Shown: positions 1 through 9,799 of the stretch, piece by piece
Position numbering within the stretch: the stretch's first letter is position 1
How the letters are laid out: each line of letters opens with the position of its first letter
DNA from: Helianthus annuus
Lineage: Eukaryota; Streptophyta; Magnoliopsida; Asterales; Asteraceae
Direction: 5' to 3'
Length of the DNA stretch: 64,000 nucleotides
NCBI RefSeq assembly: GCF_002127325.2
Contig: NC_035443.2
Span: 28,053,838 to 28,117,837, forward strand
Program-made: the position numbers and the translations under genes
The notes under the pieces: generated by a model
What the model was told of the DNA's origin: nothing
The model's input: the letters and a program-made list of their open reading frames with translations, nothing else
Databases searched by the model: none

Positions 1-219
1 TGTTTTTATTAGTTGAAATTTTTGGATCAAAACAAATACATGTCTTTTCTTTCTTATTCAATACAAGCTACTCGCTTATAATGAAATTTTTGTGTCTATA
101 TACGAAATTATTGTTTTTCTTGTACATTTGCACTTAATTTACAAGTTCTGAAGTATAAAAGAATGAAAACTACTTGTCTGTGTTATGCTAGGTGATTGTT
201 CAAGTTTATCGGATCATCA

Positions 220-516
220 GAGCATTCACATCCAAATAACTAAATTATGTGTGTGGTGTTTTTAAAATATAAAGAGTATAAAAAGTGGTTGTGAGTGTAG
301 GAGAGAGAAAATTTTACTGTTCATCTGTATATTTGGGGGGCACTGTTCACCCCCTATAATTTTTTAATATATTTTGAAAGTGCTTGTGAGTGGAGGAGAG
401 AGAAAATATAATGATAAAGGTATATAAAATATTATTTAATTGAAAAGGAGAGAGAGAATGTAGTGTTTTTTAATGTAATTTAGACTGAATATATGATGTA
501 TTGAATGTGAATGCTC
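220..516. mobile_element. Tourist/Harbinger-like MITE
   Basis: The left end reads GAGCATTCACATCC and the right end is close to its reverse complement (GAATGTGAATGCTC). A 3-bp direct repeat TCA lies at 217-219 and 517-519. The interior is AT-rich with two GGAGAGAGAAAAT blocks and has no coding frame. Size (297 bp), terminal repeats and a 3-bp duplication fit a non-autonomous PIF/Harbinger element, although the usual target is TWA, not TCA. The family assignment is inference; the inverted ends are seen directly. Confidence 0.65.
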
Positions 517-577
517 TCATGTACAATTTTACTATATAACCTCTATAATGATAAAGAAAAAACAAAATAATATTTAA

Positions 578-971
578 TGTTGGCGGATCACAAGTCGGTG
601 ATGGCGAAAGGATGACAAAGGAATTCAAGTCACAAGTCGGTAAACTTGAGGGATCAATGTTGACAAGCTGGTCATAATTAGTTAAGTTTCCTAATTACAT
701 TATAATTATATTTGGTAAATGTCTTGGTCACCAAGTTAGGGTTATTTGTTAATATCTTGGTCACCAAGTTAGGGTAAGCCTATATAAACCAAGATAGGGT
801 TAGGCATTATTAAGTTAAGAGAAGATAAGAGACAAGACAAAAGAGAAACCGAGTTATGGTTTAAGAGTCTGTAATCAGTTTTATTTTCTGATTAATAAGA
901 TTGAGAGTTATTCGATCTAAAATCTTTTCTTCAACTTTTTCTTTTCGGTTTGTTTATCGACTGAGACTTGA
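578..971 (+). repeat. 5' LTR of element A
   Basis: A 394-bp repeat beginning TGTTGGCGG. Compared with the right copy it lacks about a dozen bases near its start. It has a TATA-like TATATAAA at 781-788, and upstream of that the palindrome CTTGGTCACCAAG occurs twice (723-735 and 756-768), each followed by TTAGGGT. The end reads ACTTGA rather than the canonical CA. Confidence 0.88.
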
Positions 972-973
972 AT

Positions 974-986
974 TGGTATCAGAGCC
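974..986 (+). other. Primer-binding site of A
   Basis: TGGTATCAGAGCC, complementary to the 3' end of initiator methionine tRNA, two bases after the LTR. This is the usual copia priming site. Confidence 0.85.
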
Positions 987-1326
987 AAGTTTAATCGTCG
1001 ATATCAAACGGGTACTCAGGTTCTTAATCGGCGGCTAAGAAGTCTAACGGGTCGGCGATCTAGAAGGTCGGGATTAGTAGTATTGGTTCATCGGAGCAGC
1101 GACGTGGTACCATTACGGCGGCAGACAACGGGTAGGTTGTTCGTGCGAAGGCAATCGAACCAGGTCAGTCGGACTTTTGTTCCAGAAGTAGTGGTCGTTT
1201 GACTTATTTGTTAGGTAACGTGGTTTTCACAAGTAAAGAAAAACTATAAAAGGGTTAGTTGACTTCTATTGAGCTTTTACGAGATTCAAAAGAAAAGAAA
1301 AAAGAACAAAGTTGGGGTTTTTTTTT

Positions 1327-2820
1327 GAGAAAAATGCCCGGATAGTCCCTGTGGTTTCCCATTTTTTCACCTATAGTCTCCAACTTTCTAAAATTATCTG
1401 AATAGTCCCCAACTTTTCATTTTTTGTTCCCGGATAGTCCCTTGGTCTAACTTCAATTTGTTTTCTCTGTTAAATGGGTGTGAAATGACCAATTTACCCT
1501 TTCCTTTAAAAGGCCAAACCACAGGGACTAGATCATAAACATTATCATCTTTCACCAATCATCTTTCACCATTAAAACCCTTCACCATCGGTCCCTTTCT
1601 CCATCTCCTACCTCCTCCACACCCTCCCTCTACCCTCCGGTGACCTCTCCCCAACCTCCACCCTTTATGCCCGATGACCTCCCCCCAACCTTCATCCTTT
1701 CCGACCACACGCCACCACACCCATCCACCTTTCCGGTCACTCCGTCATCATCCAAACTCGCCACCCCGTCCAAACCCATAACCACCTCCACCATCGCATG
1801 TCACCTCCGCCGTTATTATCATGTCGACCAGAAATTGTAGCTACTAAAAACCTTAAAAACGATCTCAATCACCATCACCGTAAGTTTTTCTGGTTCGCAT
1901 CAATCGACTTCAACATTTTTTTTGTTTTAACGATATTAAGGAAGCAGGCAACAAGTTTCAACTTGCAGAGACTAAGAGTCTTACTTTACATGACCTACTA
2001 GCCTTTACTTTGAGAATGAAAATATAATTATATCTTTAATTAATTAAAGCTACATGCTTACCTCATGTGGGTTGTGAGTCGTTTGAATTGACGGCAGTGA
2101 AGGAGACACAAATTAAATAGCTTTGATCTGAAAGACATGAACTGAATAAATGTCGATCTTTTGTGAGTTGTTTGAATTGATGGCAGTGAAGGAGATTACG
2201 ACGACAGTGAAGTAGATCTGTATCGGAATGAATGCGTCTCCGACAGTGAACCTTCGGATGAAAGCTCAATCACTTGCCGGATTACCAGATATATTCAGTC
2301 GGTAACTGACGTTGACGGAAACGAAAAGATCCAGTAACCAATCGATGTCGATTCGGTCATTCGGATCTTGTCAGGAAGGATGGTGTCGGATTCAATCAGT
2401 TGTAAGCGGGAGTTGAGGTGTGTGGGGGCAGAGATGGTGTTTCCGGCTACAGTGGTTCCTCGGTGCATCGATGGGGATTATTGGTTACCAGTGGTCTGGT
2501 CTGGTGACTGGTTACAACTTCCAAATGGACGAAGTGTAAGTGGTGATGGGAGTTGCAGAGTATGTGAGAAGAAGGATGGGAGTTGCAGAGTATGTGTGAG
2601 AGAGAGAAGATGCCCGGATAGTCTCTGTGGTTTGGCCTTTTAAAGGAAAGGGTAAATTGGTCATTTCACACCCATTTAACAGAGAAAACAAACTGAAGTT
2701 AGACCCAGGGACTATCCGGGAACAAAAAATGAAAAGTTGGGGATTATTCAGGTAATTTTAGAAAGTTGGGGACTATAGATGAAAAAATGCGAAACCACAG
2801 GGACTATCCGGGCATTTCTC
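1327..2820. mobile_element. Long-inverted-repeat element or MITE pair inside A
   Basis: The sequence at 1327-1531 is repeated in reverse complement at 2603-2820. Both arms begin, from the outside, close to GAGAAAATGCCCGGATAGTC. The right arm also has that signature, inverted, at its inner end (2606), so it could be a complete 218-bp MITE; the left arm would then be a MITE missing its last bases. The spacer 1532-2602 is non-repetitive. Part of it (1590-1880) is C-rich and coding-like and is followed by a possible splice donor near 1879. A long-TIR Mutator-like element carrying captured sequence, or two independent MITEs, are both possible. Flanking T-runs hide any target duplication. Confidence 0.6.
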
Positions 2821-3121
2821 TCTCTCTTTTTTTTTTTTTTTTTTTTTTTTTGCATAAACAAAGGTTGTTTGACTTTTAGGATTCGAGAGTTTATCTTGAT
2901 TGGACAAGCAAATTTGTTTTGTTTTTCCTATTGATATAGAATCGACAATAAAAAAAAAAAAAGTTAGTATTTTCTTTGGTTAAACAGTTTGACAAGTCTT
3001 GGTGGGTTGGACAAGCGGGTTCAATTTAGTGATTTTTTTTTGTCCGGGTTTTTCGAGAGGTATTCGTGACCGGGTTTCTGCGAGCAAACGTGTGCGGTTC
3101 TGAAAAGTTGTTCAGAAATTA

Positions 3122-4207
3122 ATGACGGACGGGAAAAGACCACCACCGGTTGTGGTTAAGGACCAGAGTACCACAACTTTACAGTGTCCAATGTTAACTG
3201 AAACAAATTACAACATCTAGGCGATTTGTATCAAGGCAGTATTCAAGGTTCATGGAATACAACAAGCTTTAGAACCAGGCGAAAGAGAGGTAGATGCCAA
3301 AACGGATGACATGGCGGTTGCACTTCTACTTCAAGCAATACCCGAAGAGCTCGTGTTTTAGGTAGCTCAGTTTCAGACTGCAAAGGAAATCTGGGAAGCG
3401 TTGAAGACACCGTATGTTGGGGTGGAACGGGTTCGAGAGGCAAAGATTGAGCAACTGGAAAATGAGTTCAAATCCTTGAAGATGAAAGAAACCGAGACAG
3501 CTGATTCTTTCGCGGGCAGAATAAGTCAGTTGGTTACCAATGCAGCCAGTTTGGGAACCACCTATGAAAACAGAAAGCTTACCCGGAAATTGTTAGGTTC
3601 CATTCCAGGGAAGTATGTTCCAATTGTAGCTTCAATTGAACAATTCGCAGATTTGAAGACTATGACGGTTCAGGAAGCGATCGGTAGACTGAAGACGTTC
3701 GAAGACAGGATTAAGGGTATCGAGTCTTTAGTAGAAAATCAAGGTAATCTAATGTTTGCCAATGGTGAGTCATCCGCGAAATCCAAATCCTATGAAAATA
3801 CGCGAGGGCGTGGGCGAGGCGGTTCAAGTTACCGAGGCAGACGTCAAGACTGGGATGATGAGGACCAAGATGGAACTCAAAGCCGAGACGGTCAAGATCA
3901 TGTGTCAAAGCAGACGGGTCAAAGAAGAACCAATGATCGCCAAAAAGGAAGGAAAGATAGATCACAGGTTCAGTGTTACCGTTGTGATAAATTTGGTCAC
4001 TTCGCGTCAGGATGTCCGGATCATATGAAGAAACAAGATGAAGCTAACTTAGCTAAAAACGATGATTTTGATCCATTATTATTCATGATGAGATGTGATC
4101 AAGGGACGGTTTTTCTAAACGAAGAATGGGTGAATCCAAAGCGTTTCGACACTGAGCCATGGAGAAAGACACTTGGTATCTCGACAACAGAGCATCGAAT
4201 CACATGA
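3122..4207 (+). pseudogene. gag: Copia gag (element A), two in-frame stops
   Basis: Translation from ATG 3122 gives a UBN2/Retrotran_gag-like capsid, with in-frame TAG codons at 3218 and 3359. From 3401 it is open to 4207. An arginine/glycine-rich linker (RGRGRGGSSYRGRR) lies about residues 225-240, followed by a CCHC zinc knuckle CYRCDKFGHFASGC near 3973-4014. Gag would form the cytoplasmic virus-like particle and bind RNA. The protease lies in a different frame from about 4150, so a frameshift separates them. The stops and the frameshift make this a dead copy. Confidence 0.85.
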
Positions 4208-4712
4208 CGGGTAATCGAGCTTATTTCTTTGAACTTAATGAACGAGTCATGGGAAAGGTGAAGTTTGGAGATGGATCTTGTATTGACATACGGGGAAAGG
4301 GATCGGTATTACTTAAGGGAAAACGGGGGAGAAGCGCATGTTAACCGATGTTTATTATTTATCGAGTTTACAAAGCAATATCATAAGTCTTGGTCAAGCA
4401 ACGGAAGGTGGATGCGACATTCACATGAAACATGATTTGCTAACCATTCATGATGATACAGTAAAACTTATGATGAAGGTGACAAGGACCAAGAACCGTT
4501 TGTACAAGATCAACCTCAAGATAGCAAGTTCCGGTACACAAGATAACATGACTGCAATAAAGAATTTTGCGGGTAGGGATCTACAAAGAGGTGAACTGAA
4601 AGATGATACGGCAAGTACGAGTCAGAATCTTCTTAAAGATCCAAGTTTAATGAAGAAACCCAAAATTACAAAGTCCAAAGAAAAATGTTCAAGAATTCAA
4701 AGAAAAGGTTAA
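4159..4712 (+). pseudogene. Copia protease fragment (element A)
   Basis: The frame at 4159-4344 contains WYLDNRASNHMTG. This matches the copia aspartic protease signature, except that the glycine of the D-x-G triad is replaced by arginine, which should inactivate it. The similarity continues after a frameshift at 4338-4712, with the usual region after the active site (SLGQATEGGCDIHM). The frame then runs into unrelated basic sequence up to the right LTR (4713-4982), rich in Arg/Lys/Glu and without RT or RNase H motifs. An internal deletion must have removed the rest of pol. Confidence 0.75.
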
Positions 4713-4982
4713 GCAAGGGATTCAAACCCAAGGAGGTACATTTAATGATCCAAGAAAGCGGGTGTTTGCTCAAGATCGCAGCCGAGTCAATGGTGGTGCG
4801 AGTTCTTATGACCAAAGGACGAGTCGTGGAGAAAGGACTAGACGAGTACAAGGTCGCAAGAATATTCGAGCTAGGAAGGAGCCGAAAAACACAGCTAGAG
4901 ATCAAGATGAGTTCTATGAGAATCAAGACAAAGAAGACATGTTAGAGCCTACTTATTTCGATTCGGAAATTAAGGGGGTGAT

Positions 4983-5392
4983 TGTTAGCGGTAATTCCCG
5001 ACTCATCACAAGTCGGTGATGGCGAAAGGATGACAAAGGAATTCAAGTCACAAGTCGGTGAACTTGAGGGATCAATGTTGACAAGCTGGTCATAATTGGT
5101 TAAGTTTCCTAATTACATTATAATTATATTTGGTAATGTCTTGGTCACCAAGTTAGGGTTATTTGTTAATATCTTGGTCACCAAGTTAGGGTAAGCCTAT
5201 ATAAACCAAGGTAGGGTTAGGCATTATTAAGTTAAGAGAAGATAAGAGATAAGATTAGAGAGAAACCGAGGTATGGTTTAAGAGTCTATAATCAGTTTTG
5301 AGTTATTTTCTGATTAATAAGATTGAGAGTTATTCGATCTAAAATCTTTTCTTCAACTTTTTCTTTTTGGTTTGATTATCGACTGGACTTGA
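4983..5392 (+). repeat. 3' LTR of element A
   Basis: A 410-bp direct copy of 578-971, with the same doubled CTTGGTCACCAAG palindrome and TATATAAA at 5198-5205. It differs from the left copy by several substitutions, short indels and an extra block near the start. It is followed by the target duplication TTTAA. Confidence 0.88.
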
Positions 5393-5600
5393 TTTAATTT
5401 TAAAAACTTACTTTATAGCGACAAATTACGATAAGCCATGTTCCCCTAAAGTGTTAATTGCACACTTGTCACAATATATAGTATCGGTATTTGCTTTAGA
5501 TGCTCAAAACTACATTGTTCATACTTCATTCTCTTTGACTCATTCCATAGTTTGAATTACTTCTCAACATTTAAAAGGTATATATATCTATACTTTTTAA

Positions 5601-6345
5601 GAGTTAACTGTTATTTTCGTCCCTGTGATTTGTCCAATTATGTTAGTTCAGACCAGTGTCATAAAAATCGCGACTAGTCGGCGATTAATTGCTAGTCGGC
5701 CAAAACCTGAGTAATTTTTCTTCAATCAGTCCATTAATCGCTAGTCAGCCTAGTCGGACCTAGTCAGGCTTAGTCAGCCTGCGAATAGTCGGCTAGCCAA
5801 TTTTTGGCGATTCCGCTCAATTTCCCACAAAAAACCTGTATATACCAGCCAAACATCTAAATTTCGGCCAGTTTCCAACCAATTCATGTGAATTCCAACA
5901 ATTAATCTTGTATACTTAAAAACGAGTTAAAATCTAGCTACTTTTAATATTTACCTATAAAAATGTGTATATTGATAAATAAAACTGAAAATAACATATA
6001 AAAAACCCAATCCAATTAATCCCAAGTAATCTCGAGTAGTCACTAGTCCCCACCTCACCGGCCGACTAGCGACTAACGAGTTGTCCAACCTTGGTTCAGA
6101 ATAAATTTCAAATTTGTACCATTTTCGTCCCTAACATTATTGAAATATGTCAGTTCCATCCAAAAAAACTAAGATTGAATTGAATAATTGGACAAACCAA
6201 AGGGTCGAAAATGACAGTTAACTCATGTTTTTTTGACGAGACTGGCATGTTTCAAGAATGTTAGGGACGAAAATTGTACAAATTTGAAATTTGATCTGAA
6301 CTGTCATAATTGGACAAACGAGAGGAAAGAAAAAGACATTTAACT
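5601..6345. mobile_element. Fold-back element with nested inverted repeats
   Basis: The left end (GAGTTAACTGTTATTTTCG, 5601 onward) is repeated in reverse complement at about 6187-6222 and again, less exactly, at about 6303-6345. A second inverted pair (AAATTTGTACCATTTTCGTCC with its complement near 6260-6290) lies inside. A 9-bp flank, ACTTTTTAA on the left and TTTTTTTAA on the right, matches at 7 of 9 positions, as a decayed Mutator-type duplication might. The boundaries are approximate and no coding sequence is seen. Confidence 0.5.
5654..6093. mobile_element. hAT-like MITE inserted in the fold-back element
   Basis: The ends are CAGTG on the left and CCTTG on the right (CAAGG on the complement), as in hAT elements. 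GTTCAGAC immediately precedes and GTTCAGAA follows, an 8-bp duplication with one mismatch. The interior repeats the motif CTAGTCGG/TTAGTCAG many times and encodes nothing recognisable. Confidence 0.6.
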
Positions 6346-6397
6346 CTTTTTTTAACTTTCCATTCTTTTTTTTTCTCAAACTCAACTAACACAACTT

Positions 6398-6538
6398 TGT
6401 CAGAAATAAGATAAAATTTATAGTGTAGGGGCTAGTGTGTAACATGGTGTCATATATAAACACCTCTCTTGTCAACCCTAATTTTAATTTTCCTCTTTCA
6501 ATCTAATACAAGCCACTGTTTCTCTATACCGTGTGACA
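6398..6538 (+). repeat. 5' LTR of B
   Basis: TGTCAGAA...GTGTGACA, only 141 bp, with TATATAAA at 6453-6460. This is very short for a copia LTR. It matches 22452-22592 apart from a few substitutions. Confidence 0.9.
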
Positions 6539-6550
6539 TGGTATCAGAGC
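6539..6550 (+). other. Primer-binding site of B
   Basis: TGGTATCAGAGC, complementary to initiator methionine tRNA, directly adjacent to the LTR. Confidence 0.88.
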
Positions 6551-7253
6551 ACGTTTCTGATTCTTAAAACCGATTCGCTCATCTCCTACAATCGATCTTT
6601 GTCTGGAAATCAAAATCAATCTCAATTTATCCTAGCCTATTCAAACTCAAAACTCAAACCTGAAAAACCAAAATCAAACCTCAAGATTTACGTTTAACAG
6701 CCACAAACTTCGGAAAATCGTTCATTGATCTTTGCAAAACTCAGCCACAAACTTAAAACCCAGACCGAGTTTTCGTTGCCTCTGGCGGTAACAGTCAGGT
6801 CGACCGCCGTCAAAAACAGCGTTCCCACGAACCCTTGTTTGTTCTTCGTTAACTCGCGCCACGAACCCTTCACCCTATTCTTCGTCAACTTCCTTGTCAA
6901 AACACATTCTTCGCCCATGTACCCTTCGCATTCTCCGTCATCCACGAACAATTGTGAATTCTTCGTCAAAACATATTTCTGACTTTAGACAAAGGACATG
7001 AATGCCCTATTATTCATGCAAGATTTTTAGTGCATAACACGTGCCTTTGTAAAAGATATGTATCAGCTTTGTAAAAAAGTTTTGTTATAATATTATTTAT
7101 GAGTAGGTTTGTGAAAAAAAAAAGAACCCACGAACACTCAAAAGGACTCACGAACTATTTGATTTTTCGCCATTTCCTAAGCAAGTTAATTCTTCATCCA
7201 CGAACCTTAAAGGTTCTTCGTTGAGTACTCCTTCGTCACGAAACACTCCTTTC
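6551..7253 (+). other. Leader of B, left of the C insertion
   Basis: About 700 bp between the B primer-binding site and the insertion point of C. Short open frames exist on both strands (for example 6725-6982), but none shows gag motifs. Words such as ACGAACCCTTC and TTCTTCGT recur. I see no gene here. Confidence 0.6.
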
Positions 7254-7890
7254 TGAAGGTCCCTTTTCGCGGAGGATTACGAACCTAAACCTTGTTATAC
7301 AAACCTACTAGCGAGTGCGGAATCCAAGCTAGCAAGCAAACCGAGTTAGTAGCAAGTAGAGAAACAAACACACAAAGATTCACCGATTAACACTAGTCGT
7401 ATTAATGCAATGAGGGTTTCGGTTACAAGCTCAATGTTTACAGAAGTGTTCTATAAACTCTCTAAGTGTGTGAGTGAGTTCTGGGCAGAATGCTCTCTAA
7501 GCTTCTATCTCTCGGGTGTGTGGGAATGGCAGAACTCTCGAACTCTCAACACATGCATGGGTATATATACCCAGCTCAGCAGGTCTGCTCGAAGGATTCG
7601 ACAGATGGTCCGAAGGATCATCTGTCGACCACATGTTACACGAAAGATCAGCGTGGACCTCGAAGGATCATCCTTCGAGGTCTAATGGTCGAACCATGGT
7701 CGAACCATATCTTTCGATCACCTCGAAGGATCAGGTGTATCCTTCGAGGCTATCCTTCGATCAGAACATCTTTCAACTGTTGTCCAAGTCAAACCGGAGG
7801 ATGGTTGACTTGGTCAACTTACAACACAAATCAGGACATCGTTTATATCAGACCGAATACAGACAAAGTACAGACACAAGTGCACCAACA
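7254..7890 (-). repeat. 3' LTR of C
   Basis: On the minus strand it runs from TGTTGGTGCAC to ACCTTCA. It contains about nine copies of TCGAAGGAT/TCGAAAGAT in both orientations between about 7590 and 7770. The adjacent AACTCCCCCTTGGC (7891-7904) is the polypurine tract on the coding strand. Confidence 0.92.
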
Positions 7891-9799
7891 AACTCCCCCT
7901 TGGCTGTAGCTTTGTCTTTGATCTCTAAGCTTTGTCTTGTTCTTCTAAAAGTGTAGACTTGTCTGGAACTTCGACAGTCTTTGGTCTTCAGGTCTTCAAG
8001 ACTCTGATGTCCTATCATGTCTTCAATGCCGGAGGATCTTCAAAGTCTTCACGTCTTGAAAGTAGAGAGTGTATCAACAAACTACCCGTATCATGTAGGA
8101 AGTGTGTTGACAAACTCCCCCTTAACATAAGCTCCCCCTTGAGTTATGCTCGTGAAAAGACTTTATCTTTATGAAGTGAGATCCTTGTGGTGTTGATGAT
8201 GGCCAGCGGCAACTCGATCATCTTCATCTTTTGAGCGCCTTCTCGTCGTGTCTTCATTCCAAGGCTTGTCATCGACCATGTTCTCCTAGCCTTTAGAATC
8301 TGCACATGCAAGAAATCTAAACGCGTAATGAGAACAACTGCTTGGAATAGTATAAACAAATGACACACGAGTGACCATGTCAAAATCAAACACCATCCGA
8401 CAGTTTGAAAGTTTAATAAATTTATCAATTTTAAATTCTAACTTTCAAAATCTGCAAATTTTGACCGTTTATGAAGATTTAGTCAGTTCGGTTTTCAGTC
8501 AGGTTTCAGGTAACGAAGACTTGAGCTCCAACATCGTACGATCGAAAATAAAGCAGAAATAAAATCTTTTTGGCTTTTATAAAGTTTATATTAAAACACG
8601 CCTAAAATTTTTTTTTTGGTATTTTTGAAATTAAAAGATAACAATTTAAAATCCTTTGAGTGTTATCAAACGACATCACCGCTAATGTCGTGCTGATATG
8701 CACCAAACGACGAAACTGTTTAAAAGAAATAATAAAAGTTAAACAGTAAATAAATAAATATATACAAACATTCTTTTTGCGAGTTTCGAGGGTAAGAGAA
8801 TCATATCAGTGTACGGTCATGCCAAAACACTCTTGTTGTTCAGTTAGTTAACATTAAGATAAGCATCCTATAACAATTATCGGTATTGTTGTCCACTTAA
8901 GCTCAACTTATCAGATGTAATCATGGCGAGGGGATACGTTAAGGTATGATTTATACTTACCGACCGGTGTTCATCCACATCACGACACATTCCCGTATCA
9001 AGGTATGCACGAGTGTTCATCTTACCGGTGAGTATACCGCTTATCATCTGTTTGACCGTATAAATTGTGAGATACTCACTTATTTTGATTTGAAAACAAG
9101 TCCTATGTGATATAATCACTTATTGATGAGGAACTTGATTTTCGTATGCATGAGGGCACAGGTGCAAGTCCGTGAACAGGTCAGTACTTCCGTACAGCAG
9201 AGAGACGAACTTGACACCCGGAAAAATGTGATATTTTATCACTTATTTTGTTTTGGACATGTGATTGTTTATCACTTATTGAGGTCGAATGCAGTATGCA
9301 ATATGTACACGTATGTATAGTATCATGGAAGATCTAGACTTGCGTCCCCGTTATTTTTCGGTAAAAGATACAACCATGATACCCAGATGATAAGCAGCAT
9401 AAAGACCGAATATCTCAGAACCTCGGCAATCTATCAAACGAAATTTCGGTACTAAGACCATATGCCAATGAATGGTTCCCACCTGGTCTTCAGTCGGTTT
9501 AAGATTTATATCACCCTGCACACTTTAAAATGATTGTGAGCCTACCGATACATCTTATATAGAGCTGCTTATCGTTTTTCATTTAATGTTTAAAGAGGTA
9601 TGGATAGACCACTGATGTACTATCATTTTCTCTTTTGCTCGCCAGGAAACTCATTTTTGTTTTTCTATTGTTTTTGTGTTTTTGAATTTTTCGATGTTTT
9701 TGGATTTTCCGATTTTTGGATTTACTCCCCCTAAAATCAACAAACTAAGACAAATTTAAAACACAAAGGTATTTACAAAAATGATTTTCCGATGTCGGT
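7891..9799 (-). other. Long 3' non-coding region of C with repeated polypurine tracts
   Basis: This 1.9-kb stretch separates the pol stop from the 3' LTR. On the plus strand, CTCCCCCTT-type blocks occur next to the LTR (about 7891), twice at about 8113-8140, and as ACTCCCCCTAAAA near 9724. These are polypurine tracts on the element strand. No envelope-like frame is seen; the short frames here lack motifs. Repeated polypurine tracts upstream of the 3' LTR are a known Sirevirus trait. Confidence 0.7.

Larger units (their letters stand above)
578..5392 (+). mobile_element. Ty1/copia retrotransposon A, internally deleted
   Basis: Two direct LTRs (578-971 and 4983-5392) are flanked by the 5-bp duplication TTTAA at 573-577 and 5393-5397. 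A primer-binding site lies just after the left LTR, and a purine-rich AAGGGGGTGA sits before the right LTR. The interior keeps a decayed gag and a protease piece, but I find no integrase, reverse transcriptase or RNase H. The copy is therefore non-autonomous. About 1.5 kb of the interior (1327-2820) consists of long inverted arms plus spacer that look like a later insertion in the leader. Confidence 0.9.

Noticed and set aside
3711..4028. Frames overlapping gag of A on both strands
   Set aside because: Shadows of the gag frame, which contains the zinc knuckle.
7410..7956. Plus-strand frames of 91-146 codons in the LTR of C, repeated at 18173-18701
   Set aside because: They lie in the LTR, antisense to the element, overlap each other in three frames and have no domain.
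7891..9799. Envelope-like ORF expected in some Sireviruses
   Set aside because: No frame here has a signal peptide, membrane helix or useful length; the region looks non-coding.
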